Origin: MGBC120314 sp964403785
GTDB lineage: Bacteria > Bacillota > Clostridia > Lachnospirales > Lachnospiraceae
Assembly: GCA_964403785.1 (NCBI GenBank)
Contig: CAYOHM010000066.1
Coordinates: 1-11,203 of the forward strand
Reading direction: 5' to 3'
Length of the DNA stretch: 11,203 bases
Shown here: piece after piece, positions 1 through 5,796 of the stretch
Layout: each line of letters opens with the position of its first letter
Position numbering within the stretch: position 1 is the stretch's first letter
Made by a program: the position numbers and the translations under genes
Notes under the pieces: generated by a model
Database searches by the model: none
The model's input: only the letters and a program-made list of their open reading frames with translations
What the model was told of the DNA's origin: nothing

Positions 1-52
<52 letters not shown>

Positions 53-212
53 AATTTGATTCTGCCAGAATTATCTCTGGACTTTTTTGAAGCTTTTAGC
101 TTTAAATTTACTGTTCATGGTTTTTAACCATTCGCTTTGAAAATCTTTGAAATTTTCAGGGTTGTTTCACTGTTTGATTATCAAGGTTCTTTGCCTGACC
201 GCTTGGGTCAGC
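53..212 (-). promoter_or_regulatory. rRNA operon leader (transcribed, structured)
   Basis: This is the ~160-nt stretch between the predicted rRNA transcription start (about 212) and the 16S 5' end. It has no coding frame of note. Several short perfect hairpins are visible: 195-200 with 206-211 (CTGACC/GGTCAG) right at the 5' end of the transcript; 138-144 with 152-158 (TGAAAAT/ATTTTCA); 117-122 with 126-131 (ATGGTT/AACCAT); and 65-69 with 76-80 (CCAGA/TCTGG) just before 16S. Leaders of this kind carry antitermination signals and part of the RNase III processing stem. The partner strand of that stem, 3' of 16S, is not in the window, so processing sites cannot be assigned. Confidence 0.75.
170..188 (-). 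promoter_or_regulatory. boxA-like antitermination element in rRNA leader
   Basis: The minus strand reads AACCTTGATAATCAAACAG, followed by TGAAAC. It resembles the CTTTGAAAACTGAACA-type sequence found in Firmicute rRNA leaders, which binds NusB-NusE during rRNA antitermination. It lies about 25-40 nt into the transcript, right after the first leader hairpin, as expected for a boxA region. The assignment rests on similarity and position only, because the match to the Bacillus form is imperfect. Confidence 0.45.
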
Positions 213-218
213 TTGTTT

Positions 219-277
219 ATAATATCACTTCATCGAAATGAAGTCAACACCTTTTTTTAAATTTTTTTAATTTTTTT
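219..277 (-). promoter_or_regulatory. rRNA operon promoter with A-tract UP element
   Basis: On the minus strand the -35 is TTGACT (242-247), the spacer is exactly 17 bp (225-241) and the -10 is TATTAT (219-224). The start is expected near 212-213. Upstream, 252-277 on the minus strand holds three A7 tracts (271-277, 262-268, 252-258) with centres about 9-10 bp apart. This is a typical UP-element arrangement for alpha-subunit contact and DNA curvature. The most upstream tract overlaps the TAA stop codon (276-278) of the preceding gene. The spacer contains a perfect palindrome, listed separately. No second rRNA promoter is evident downstream of it. Confidence 0.88.
227..244. repeat. Perfect inverted repeat inside rRNA promoter spacer
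   Basis: Arms ACTTCAT (227-233) and ATGAAGT (238-244) are perfectly complementary and separated by 4 bp. The repeat fills nearly the whole -35/-10 spacer, overlaps the last three bases of the -35 and stops 2 bp short of the -10. It lies upstream of the transcription start, so it would act as DNA, not RNA, for this promoter. It could be a repressor or activator operator, or chance. Confidence 0.6.
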
Positions 278-866
278 ATTCATTATCAAAAATGCTGTAA
301 TCTCTTTCTATCAGAGCATCATAAGTCAGGCATCGCGCCTGCTCCTGTCCGAGCTTATCAATTATCAGATTCTTAAGCTCGATTTTATTCCTCTTCGTAA
401 CACCGCCCAGCTTGTACTTCTTTACAATGCTAATCAGCTCAGAACGCCAAAGCAGGTTCATCTGGTTCTTTAACTTATTTTTGGGTCTTTCTCCCTCAAT
501 GGGACCTGCCTCGCGGTACATTTCAATATGAAGCTTTCCCTCCTCGTCCCTGGTTATATCAAAAATACCCCAGTATTTCGGAAGAACCTCCTCAATCCTA
601 TCTATATAATGGATTCCTGTCGCAAGGTAGCATTTATTGCAAAAACGCTCGTAGTTTTTTACCTGTGTCTTAAGACGTACAAGACTGTCCTTGTCACTTT
701 TAATTTCAACCCCGATAATTTCGTTTTCCTTTACAATAATCGCATCCGCCCTGCTCTTTCCGATAACCAGCTCCTCAAAGATGCGAAGACGTTCCCCCGT
801 ATTTTCAAAGGTTTCAAATATAATTTCGCGCATATCCGCGTCATAAAGCATTTCCTGATTTGTCAT
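276..866 (-). CDS. sce7726-like protein with PD-(D/E)XK nuclease signature
   Basis: This 196-residue soluble protein has no signal peptide or membrane segment. The N-terminal half carries a PD-(D/E)XK-type pattern: E31-E32, then RAD (D41) after GKS, then E54-I-K56 in a GVEIKSDKD context, followed by Q68 and Y72 on a predicted helix. The spacing and the EIKSDxDxLxRLxxQ run match what I recall of the sce7726 family, which is largely uncharacterised. The related MmcB-type fold is linked to DNA repair. The C-terminal half (about 125-196) is rich in K, N and L and is predicted helical; it may bind DNA or a partner. The ATG at 866 is preceded by GGAG at good spacing. It starts 14 bp after the antiporter stop, so co-transcription is likely. 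Its stop abuts the rRNA promoter with no terminator between. Substrate and biological role are unknown. Confidence 0.8.
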   Translation of the reverse strand: MTNQEMLYDADMREIIFETFENTGERLRIFEELVIGKSRADAIIVKENEIIGVEIKSDKDSLVRLKTQVKNYERFCNKCYLATGIHYIDRIEEVLPKYWGIFDITRDEEGKLHIEMYREAGPIEGERPKNKLKNQMNLLWRSELISIVKKYKLGGVTKRNKIELKNLIIDKLGQEQARCLTYDALIERDYSIFDNE

Positions 867-880
867 ATTTTCTCCGACTT

Positions 881-2059
881 CTACTCCAGTTCAGGTCCCC
901 TTGAAATTGAAAGTTTCAAAAGCACCGGTGTTGCCAATGCGGAAACAATAACAGTGAGCACGATGGCGGGCAGAATAGAAGAATCAATCATTCCTGCATT
1001 TATACCCTTTTGCGCAACCATCAATGCAACCTCACTACGCGCTACCATTCCGATACCCACAACTAAGGACTGATGACTGCTCATACCACATATTCTGGCG
1101 CCCAAGCCGCAGCCTATAATCTTTGAAATGATTGCAAAAACCACCAATACCAATGCAAAAAGCACGAGCTGCATATTCATGGTCTTAAGGTCCGTCTTCA
1201 TACCGACACTGGCAAAGAATATAGGTGTGAAGATAATATAAGAAGCAACTGTAACTTTTTTTGCAATAAATTGTCTTGACTTTGTGATATTGCAAAGAAT
1301 CAAGCCGGCAAAAAAAGCTCCCGTTATATCCGCTACGCCAAAAAAGGTTTCCGCACTGTATGCCATAATAAAACAAAATGCCAACGCCCAGATAGCAACA
1401 CGGCGGCTGTGCCAATGGTTTTTGGAAATATATTTGAATACCTTATTAAATACAAATCCTACTGCCAGTACAAATACGAAGAATAATGCTATCTTCACAA
1501 TAACCATAAGCACATTTCCATCACCTGAGGATAGTCCTGTAAGCACAGATAAAACTACGATACCAATTATATCATCAATCAAGGCAGCACTCAAAAGAGT
1601 TGTACCGGTACGGGTCTTGAGCTTGCCCATTTCATTCAGGGTCTCAACTGTTATGCTGACAGATGTTGCAGCAAATACTGAGCCTACAAAGGCGCTTTTT
1701 AATACATTGTACGCATTAAATTCGTATCTGAAGAAGAAAAAATACAATGCACCGCACATCAGCAGCGGGATAAATACGCCCATAACTGCGACAATAAATG
1801 CCTGAAAGCCTGTTTTCTTTAATTCTTCAATATCGGTATCGATACCTGCCGTAAACATAAGCATAATAACACCGATTTCAGCAGCCTTAACTATAAAATC
1901 AGTGCTCTGTAAAAGTCCGAGGCCACTCGGTCCGAGAACGATACCTGCAAGAAGTGCACCCACCACCTGCGGCATATGCACCTTTTCACTTGCAATGCCA
2001 AAAAGTTTTGTCGATATTAAAATAATTGCGATTACTAATAAGAATGTATAATCTTCCAT
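881..2059 (-). CDS. CPA2-family cation:proton antiporter (NapA/KefB-like)
   Basis: This 392-residue, strongly hydrophobic protein has about a dozen membrane segments across its whole length. It exchanges a monovalent cation (Na+ or K+) for protons at the cell membrane, for pH and ion homeostasis. Family marks are visible: AGIVLGPSGLG at 38-48, an unwound-helix segment AATSVSIT at 130-137, the paired aspartates D162-D163 in LIDDIIGIVVLS that mark electrogenic CPA2 exchangers, FASVGMKTD at 282-290 and GMVARSEVALMVA at 337-349. No RCK/TrkA-N nucleotide-binding domain follows, so this is the membrane domain alone. The ATG at 2059 has AAGGAG 9 nt upstream and an AGGG closer in. A promoter lies at about 2093-2120. 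The sce7726-like gene follows after 14 bp. Whether the ion is Na+ or K+ cannot be told from sequence alone. Confidence 0.93.
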   Translation of the reverse strand: MEDYTFLLVIAIILISTKLFGIASEKVHMPQVVGALLAGIVLGPSGLGLLQSTDFIVKAAEIGVIMLMFTAGIDTDIEELKKTGFQAFIVAVMGVFIPLLMCGALYFFFFRYEFNAYNVLKSAFVGSVFAATSVSITVETLNEMGKLKTRTGTTLLSAALIDDIIGIVVLSVLTGLSSGDGNVLMVIVKIALFFVFVLAVGFVFNKVFKYISKNHWHSRRVAIWALAFCFIMAYSAETFFGVADITGAFFAGLILCNITKSRQFIAKKVTVASYIIFTPIFFASVGMKTDLKTMNMQLVLFALVLVVFAIISKIIGCGLGARICGMSSHQSLVVGIGMVARSEVALMVAQKGINAGMIDSSILPAIVLTVIVSALATPVLLKLSISRGPELE

Positions 2060-2092
2060 AATCCCTCTCTCCTTCTCTCATTAACGTTTTTC

Positions 2093-2120
2093 ATTATAGC
2101 ATTGAAATAAAAATACTCAA
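2093..2120 (-). promoter_or_regulatory. Promoter for the antiporter gene
   Basis: The minus strand has TTGAGT (2115-2120), a 16-bp spacer and a consensus TATAAT (2093-2098). The -10 is preceded by TGC, giving an extended -10 (TGnTATAAT). Transcription would start near 2086, leaving a short leader with the AAGGAG ribosome site. It lies in the 172-bp divergent spacer shared with the PilZ gene. Confidence 0.7.
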
Positions 2121-2140
2121 GATAAATTTGTAATTTCTGA

Positions 2141-2169
2141 TTGTGTATTTATCAGATATTTGCTAATCT
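2141..2169 (+). promoter_or_regulatory. Weak candidate promoter for the PilZ-carboxypeptidase unit
   Basis: TTGTGT (2141-2146), 17 bp, then TAATCT (2164-2169) with a TG one base upstream is the best sigma-A-like match before the PilZ gene. The -10 is poor (3 of 6). TATATT at 2171-2176 is a better -10 hexamer but lacks a well-spaced -35. The start is therefore uncertain, and an alternative sigma factor or activator is possible. Confidence 0.3.
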
Positions 2170-2231
2170 ATATATTAGTGTTTTTCGCAGAAAGACCGTA
2201 AACACAAGATATAGAGAAATGAGAATACATT

Positions 2232-2969
2232 ATGCTTATAAATGAAATACCACCAAATACAAATATCACGATTCTTGTTCACAGGGGTTTGGATAATTTG
2301 ACCTTTGAGACAAAAACCGTGGCTATCACTGACGAGCAGGAGCTCAAATTGTTTACGCAGCTTCAAAAAAATAATCCCGCTAATTTTTTTACCGTTGTGG
2401 AAACCATCAAAGAGGATGATAAGGTTGTCGGCTTTCCTGTAGGTAATATCCAATACGTTCTGGATTGTATAGTTGACAGTAAGCCCTATCTTTTCAACGG
2501 AATTCAAATAAATGCCATTAAGCTTCCTACCGGAAATGAATACCATATTATATTCAGCGATAAAAATATGAACCCCTACAACCGGCGCCAGGAATTTCGT
2601 TTGTGGCTCGGTATTGACGGTATAGCACAGCTCGGTCTTAACAGGGCTGCCCGAGAGGTAGTGATAAAGGATATAAGTTTAAACGGAATAGGTTTTGTTA
2701 CCGGTCTGGACTATTCGTGCAATCTCGGTGACATCGCCCACATTTCCTTCAGTGATAAATTGATAAACCGCAGCACCCGCGAAATAACTGATTTGAATTT
2801 TTCAATTACCGCCCAGGTTGTGCATATTCAGGAGCTGGATGAAAAGAGTAAACATATTGGCTGTAAAATTGTTAATAAGTCCCGCAGCAGCACCATCGAC
2901 AGATATATTGCTGCAAAACAGATGGAGCGTATGCAGCGCAGCCGTGCGATTACAGACGAGAACGATTAA
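2232..2969 (+). CDS. PilZ-domain protein (predicted c-di-GMP receptor)
   Basis: This 245-residue cytosolic protein has two parts. Residues 1-110 form a beta-rich N-terminal region of the YcgR-N-like kind often found before PilZ domains. Residues about 117-230 form a PilZ domain. Both c-di-GMP-binding signatures are intact: the RxxxR motif at R119-R123 (in NRRQEFR) and the DxSxxG motif at D147-S149-G152 (in DISLNGIG). The domain ends with a GCKIV strand and an IDRYI helix, then a basic tail containing RMQRSR. The binding residues predict true ligand binding. In YcgR-like proteins this couples c-di-GMP to motility, secretion or envelope enzymes; the target here is not shown. An in-frame TGA at 2220-2222 sets the upstream limit, and the ATG has only a weak purine-rich ribosome site. 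The next gene starts 19 bp after the stop, so the two are probably co-transcribed. Confidence 0.9.
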   Translation: MLINEIPPNTNITILVHRGLDNLTFETKTVAITDEQELKLFTQLQKNNPANFFTVVETIKEDDKVVGFPVGNIQYVLDCIVDSKPYLFNGIQINAIKLPTGNEYHIIFSDKNMNPYNRRQEFRLWLGIDGIAQLGLNRAAREVVIKDISLNGIGFVTGLDYSCNLGDIAHISFSDKLINRSTREITDLNFSITAQVVHIQELDEKSKHIGCKIVNKSRSSTIDRYIAAKQMERMQRSRAITDEND

Positions 2970-2988
2970 ATAATCGGGGGACTTATTT

Positions 2989-4104
2989 ATGAACGATATG
3001 TATGAATTATCCGAGGAAGAAATTTTAAGACGCCGGAGAAAAAGGCGTGCAAGAAAATTAAAAAAAAGACAGCGTAAGATTAGGGGGCTGATTATGCTCA
3101 CTCTTACGCTTTTTTTATTTTTTCTGATTATTTGGGGAGTGATTTCGGGAATTGTAAAATTAGTCCGCCATTTTACTAATAAAGAAGCTGTTTCAATTAT
3201 ATATGATTCTGACTCTGAGTATACTCAGGAGGAATTTCCTGATACCTATGAAGATGATGACCCCGACCTTGATACCCCTGCTTCAAGCAATGATTTTCCG
3301 GCTGCTGCCGTGAAATCCGACGATTACATTGATATAACAAGTGAAGATATAAAGGCACCCTATGCAGTTTTGATGCGGGCGGAGGATTTGACGATAATTG
3401 CCGGAAGGGAATGTGATACCACTATTTATCCGGCTTCAATGACAAAGGTTATGACCCTTCTTGTAGCTGCAGAACACCTTGACCAAATTCCTTCCACATA
3501 TACATTTACATATGATGATATAGCTCCGCATATTTACGCAGGGGCTTCAAGAGCAGGATTTGAAGAAAATGAAACTGTGCCTGTGATTGATATTTTATAC
3601 GGCTTGATTCTGCCGTCAGGTGCTGATGCAGCAACCGCCATTGCTAATGCGGTAGCCGGTTCTGAGGATGCCTTTGCTCAGCTTATGAACGAAAAATGCA
3701 CGGAAATTGGATTAACTAAAACTCATTTTGTGAATCCTTCCGGTCTGTATGATGAAACACAGGTAACAACCTGCGCTGAGATGGCAACGATAATGGCATA
3801 TGCCATGCAAAACGATTTATGTGCACAGGTTCTTTCAACATATCAGTACACAACCACAAAGACCACGCAAAATCCTGATGGTATTGCTCTTACCAGCACC
3901 ATGTTCAGCAGAATGTACGGAACTGAGGTTGAAAATGTCACAATTACAGCCGGAAAGACCGGATATACTGCGGAAGCCGGAAATTGTATGGTCAGCTATG
4001 CCATAAAAGACTCAAAAGCCTATGTATGTGTTACCGCAGCATCAACTAATAAGTGGCACTGTATTTATGACGCATTTAAGATATATGGGCAGTATTTGCC
4101 GTAA
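2989..4104 (+). CDS. Membrane-anchored D-alanyl-D-alanine carboxypeptidase (peptidase S11)
   Basis: This 371-residue penicillin-binding-protein-type enzyme would trim the terminal D-Ala of peptidoglycan stem peptides. It has a cytosolic tail of about 33 residues that is very rich in Arg and Lys (14-32), one membrane segment at about 34-56 (signal anchor), an acidic linker (about 73-120) and an extracellular S11 catalytic domain. Active-site motifs are S150-M-T-K153 (SxxK, nucleophile S150) and K323-T-G325 (KTG). The middle SxN motif reads S210-G-A212 instead of the usual Asn. The enzyme ends at the catalytic domain: it lacks the C-terminal beta domain and amphipathic anchor of PBP5/DacA, and anchors at its N-terminus instead. 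GGGGGA lies upstream of the ATG. It follows the PilZ gene by 19 bp and ends at a strong terminator. Whether it is active as a carboxypeptidase or only binds peptidoglycan is open, given the SxN change. Confidence 0.9.
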   Translation: MNDMYELSEEEILRRRRKRRARKLKKRQRKIRGLIMLTLTLFLFFLIIWGVISGIVKLVRHFTNKEAVSIIYDSDSEYTQEEFPDTYEDDDPDLDTPASSNDFPAAAVKSDDYIDITSEDIKAPYAVLMRAEDLTIIAGRECDTTIYPASMTKVMTLLVAAEHLDQIPSTYTFTYDDIAPHIYAGASRAGFEENETVPVIDILYGLILPSGADAATAIANAVAGSEDAFAQLMNEKCTEIGLTKTHFVNPSGLYDETQVTTCAEMATIMAYAMQNDLCAQVLSTYQYTTTKTTQNPDGIALTSTMFSRMYGTEVENVTITAGKTGYTAEAGNCMVSYAIKDSKAYVCVTAASTNKWHCIYDAFKIYGQYLP

Positions 4105-4114
4105 TTTTCAAAAT

Positions 4115-4150
4115 AAAAAAGAAGTCAGTAAATAACTGACTTCTTTTTTT
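4115..4150. terminator. Bidirectional intrinsic terminator
   Basis: A perfect 8-bp stem GAAGTCAG/CTGACTTC (4121-4128 with 4136-4143) and 7-nt loop are flanked by A6 on the left and T7 on the right, so it gives a hairpin plus U-tract on either strand. It ends the carboxypeptidase transcript on the plus strand and the tRNA-Ser transcript on the minus strand. It begins about 10 bp after the carboxypeptidase stop and 2 bp from the tRNA 3' end. Confidence 0.93.
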
Positions 4151-4152
4151 AG

Positions 4153-4240
4153 CGGAGCAGGAGGGATTTGAACCCTCGCGCCGGTTTCCCGACCTATACC
4201 CTTAGCAGGGGCACCTCTTCGGCCACTTGAGTACTACTCC
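4153..4240 (-). tRNA. tRNA-Ser (anticodon GCU)
   Basis: This 88-nt class II tRNA reads AGC/AGU serine codons. The acceptor stem GGAGTAG pairs with CTGCTCC (one G-U), and the discriminator base is G. The anticodon stem TGCCC/GGGTA holds the loop CTGCTAA, with the anticodon at 4204-4206. A long variable arm (GTCGG, GAAA loop, CCGGC) marks it as serine-type. The T arm is GAGGG, TTCAAAT, CCCTC. The 3' CCA is not encoded (the DNA continues CTA), so it must be added by a nucleotidyltransferase. It has its own promoter and lies downstream of the fumarase genes, so it could also receive read-through from them. Confidence 0.97.
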
Positions 4241-4267
4241 TAATCATACAACAATATGATATATATC

Positions 4268-4320
4268 TGACTTTTGCCAAGACACAAGAAATACTATACT
4301 ATACCGTGTCAGAAAAGTCA
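4268..4320. repeat. Interrupted inverted repeat around the tRNA-Ser promoter
   Basis: Outer arms TGACTTTT (4268-4275) and AAAAGTCA (4313-4320) are perfectly complementary. Inner arms GACAC (4281-4285) and GTGTC (4306-4310) are also perfect and in register apart from small unequal bulges. The -10 sits in the 20-bp centre and the -35 overlaps the right outer arm. In a transcript reading through from the fumarase genes the whole structure could fold, but it has no U-tract to make it a terminator. Confidence 0.6.
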
Positions 4321-4321
4321 A
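4293..4321 (-). promoter_or_regulatory. tRNA-Ser promoter
   Basis: On the minus strand, TTGACT (4316-4321), a 17-bp spacer and TATAGT (4293-4298) form a strong sigma-A promoter with start near 4286, about 46 nt before the mature tRNA. A second TATAGT (4298-4303) is badly spaced from the -35. The -35 lies 1 bp beyond the stop codon of the fumarase beta gene. Confidence 0.85.
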
Positions 4322-4322
4322 C

Positions 4323-4874
4323 TTATATTTTCTTATATTGCTCTATTGCCGTTTCGTAGAGATTATTTCCCTCTGAATCCATAACCACGATTACCGGAAA
4401 ATCCTTTACCTGAAGCTTCCTGATTGCCTCCGTTCCAAGATCATCATACGCTATTACCGTTGATTTTATGATTCTTTGTGCAAGAAGCGCACCGGCACCT
4501 CCGACTGCTGCGAAATAAACCGCACCATTTCTGATTATCGCGTCCTTAACTGCCTGTGACCTTTTGCCCTTTCCTATCATTCCCTTAAGTCCGAGGTCAA
4601 GAAGCTTCGGTGCATATTTATCCATACGGCTTGCAGTTGTAGGTCCTGCCGAGCCGATTGGTCTACCCTCCCTCGCAGGAGAAGGTCCCATATAATATAT
4701 GATATTGTTTTTCATATCCAAAGGTAATTCTTTTCCTTCTTTTAATGCCTCATCCATTCTTTTATGTGCTGCATCGCGGGCTGTATAAATAGTTCCCGTT
4801 ATATATACATAATCTCCTGCTCTGAGAGAACGTGCATCCTCGTCACTTATCGGTGCGTTGATATATCTGTCCAT
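4323..4874 (-). CDS. Class I fumarate hydratase, beta subunit
   Basis: This 183-residue protein matches the C-terminal (beta) domain of the Fe-S fumarase/L-tartrate dehydratase family, which reversibly converts fumarate and L-malate together with the alpha subunit. Visible family motifs are the TGTIYTARDAAHKR segment (26-39), YMGPSPAREGRPIGSAGPTTASRMD (61-85), GMIGKGKR (98-105) and the AVGGAGALLAQ stretch (123-133). It has no metal-binding cysteines, as expected, since the cluster is held by alpha. AAGGAG stands 6 nt before the ATG. The gene follows the alpha gene by 35 bp, and the tRNA-Ser promoter starts just past its stop. In an anaerobe this likely serves the reductive branch of the TCA cycle. 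Tartrate dehydratase is the main alternative substrate class; fumarase is preferred because that is the commoner housekeeping role. Confidence 0.92.
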   Translation of the reverse strand: MDRYINAPISDEDARSLRAGDYVYITGTIYTARDAAHKRMDEALKEGKELPLDMKNNIIYYMGPSPAREGRPIGSAGPTTASRMDKYAPKLLDLGLKGMIGKGKRSQAVKDAIIRNGAVYFAAVGGAGALLAQRIIKSTVIAYDDLGTEAIRKLQVKDFPVIVVMDSEGNNLYETAIEQYKKI

Positions 4875-4909
4875 ATTTATCTCCTTAATATCCGCATTTA
4901 TCTAAGGCT

Positions 4910-5752
4910 CTATATCACTCTATGTGAATGCCTGTTTACATGACAGCATATATTTACCGCAACCGGAAGACCTGCGATATGTGTCGGATATGTTTCAACA
5001 TTTACGGCAAGTGCTGTCTTTGTTCCTCCAAGACCTCCCGGGCCTATCCCAAGACAATTTATTTTGTCAAGCATTTCCTCCTCAAGCTCCCTGACATAGG
5101 GAATCTGTGAAGGTTCAAGCACATTTCTTGTGAGTGCCTTTTTGGCAAGCAGTGCACACTTTTCAAAGGTTCCTCCAATGCCGACACCTACCACCATAGG
5201 AGGACAGGCATTTGGTCCGGCATCCTTTACGGCGGTGAGAATCGCTTCTTTAACTCCCTCAATACCATCCGCCGGCTTTAACATAAATACTCTGCTCATA
5301 TTTTCACTGCCGAAGCCCTTCGGTGCAACTGTTATATCAATAGCATCTCCATCCACAATATCATAATGAATTACTGCAGGTGTATTATCCTTTGTATTCT
5401 CACGAAGTATTGGGTCGGATACCACGGATTTTCTCAAAAATCCCTCTGTGTATCCTCTTCTTACTCCCTCATTGATTGCATCCGTAAGATTCCCGCCTTC
5501 AATGTGTACCTCCTGTCCTATTTTTACAAATATAACAGCCATTCCGGTATCCTGACAAATAGGAATCATATCACTTCCTGCTATCTGAAGATTTTCCTTT
5601 AGCTGGTTAAGTACCTGCTTACCTAAGGGTGATTCCTCACCCTGTACTGCTTCTTCAAACACCTGCTTCATATCATCAGTAAGATAATGCGCTGCTTCGA
5701 TACACATCTGTTTAATGTTTTCCACAATGACTTCTGTTTTTACGGTTCTCAT
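4910..5752 (-). CDS. Class I fumarate hydratase, alpha subunit (Fe-S)
   Basis: This 280-residue protein matches the N-terminal (alpha) domain of class I fumarases, which holds the oxygen-sensitive [4Fe-4S] cluster that binds substrate. Numbered from the chosen ATG, the three expected cluster cysteines are present: C66 in IPICQDTG, C183 in NACPPMVVGVGIGG and C270 in CCHxxRH (C269 beside it is extra). Other family runs are APKGFGSENMS and GIGPGGLGGTKTAL. I chose the ATG at 5752. An in-frame TTG two codons upstream (5758) would add Met-Leu, but it is a weaker start. GGGG about 8 nt before the ATG is a modest ribosome site. The gene follows gyrA by 44 bp with no terminator or clear promoter in the gap, so it is probably transcribed with gyrase. 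It works with the beta subunit encoded next. Confidence 0.93.
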   Translation of the reverse strand: MRTVKTEVIVENIKQMCIEAAHYLTDDMKQVFEEAVQGEESPLGKQVLNQLKENLQIAGSDMIPICQDTGMAVIFVKIGQEVHIEGGNLTDAINEGVRRGYTEGFLRKSVVSDPILRENTKDNTPAVIHYDIVDGDAIDITVAPKGFGSENMSRVFMLKPADGIEGVKEAILTAVKDAGPNACPPMVVGVGIGGTFEKCALLAKKALTRNVLEPSQIPYVRELEEEMLDKINCLGIGPGGLGGTKTALAVNVETYPTHIAGLPVAVNICCHVNRHSHRVI

Positions 5753-5796
5753 CAACAATACCCCATAATTTCTGCTTTTATTTGCTGTATTTTCGC

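Noticed and set aside
528..1073. Plus-strand open frame of 181 codons antisense to the nuclease-like and antiporter genes.
   Set aside because: It lies wholly opposite two well-supported genes and its translation shows no recognisable domain; it is a shadow frame.
1284..1805. Plus-strand open frame of 173 codons antisense to the antiporter.
   Set aside because: Its low-complexity Ser/Thr/Ile-rich product is what the complement of a membrane-protein gene gives; no support for a real gene.
2060..2231. Possible c-di-GMP riboswitch or other structured leader before the PilZ gene.
   Set aside because: I see no GEMM-like conserved core and no long stem in this 172-bp AT-rich spacer, only promoters and a weak CTAAT/ATTAG repeat (2163-2178).
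4153..4240. tRNA-Ser as an integration site for a mobile element.
   Set aside because: No integrase gene and no repeat of the tRNA 3' end are visible on either side; neighbours are housekeeping genes.
5753..5758. TTG start for the fumarase alpha gene two codons upstream of the ATG.
   Set aside because: The ATG at 5752 is a better initiation codon and the extra two residues are not part of any recognisable family motif.
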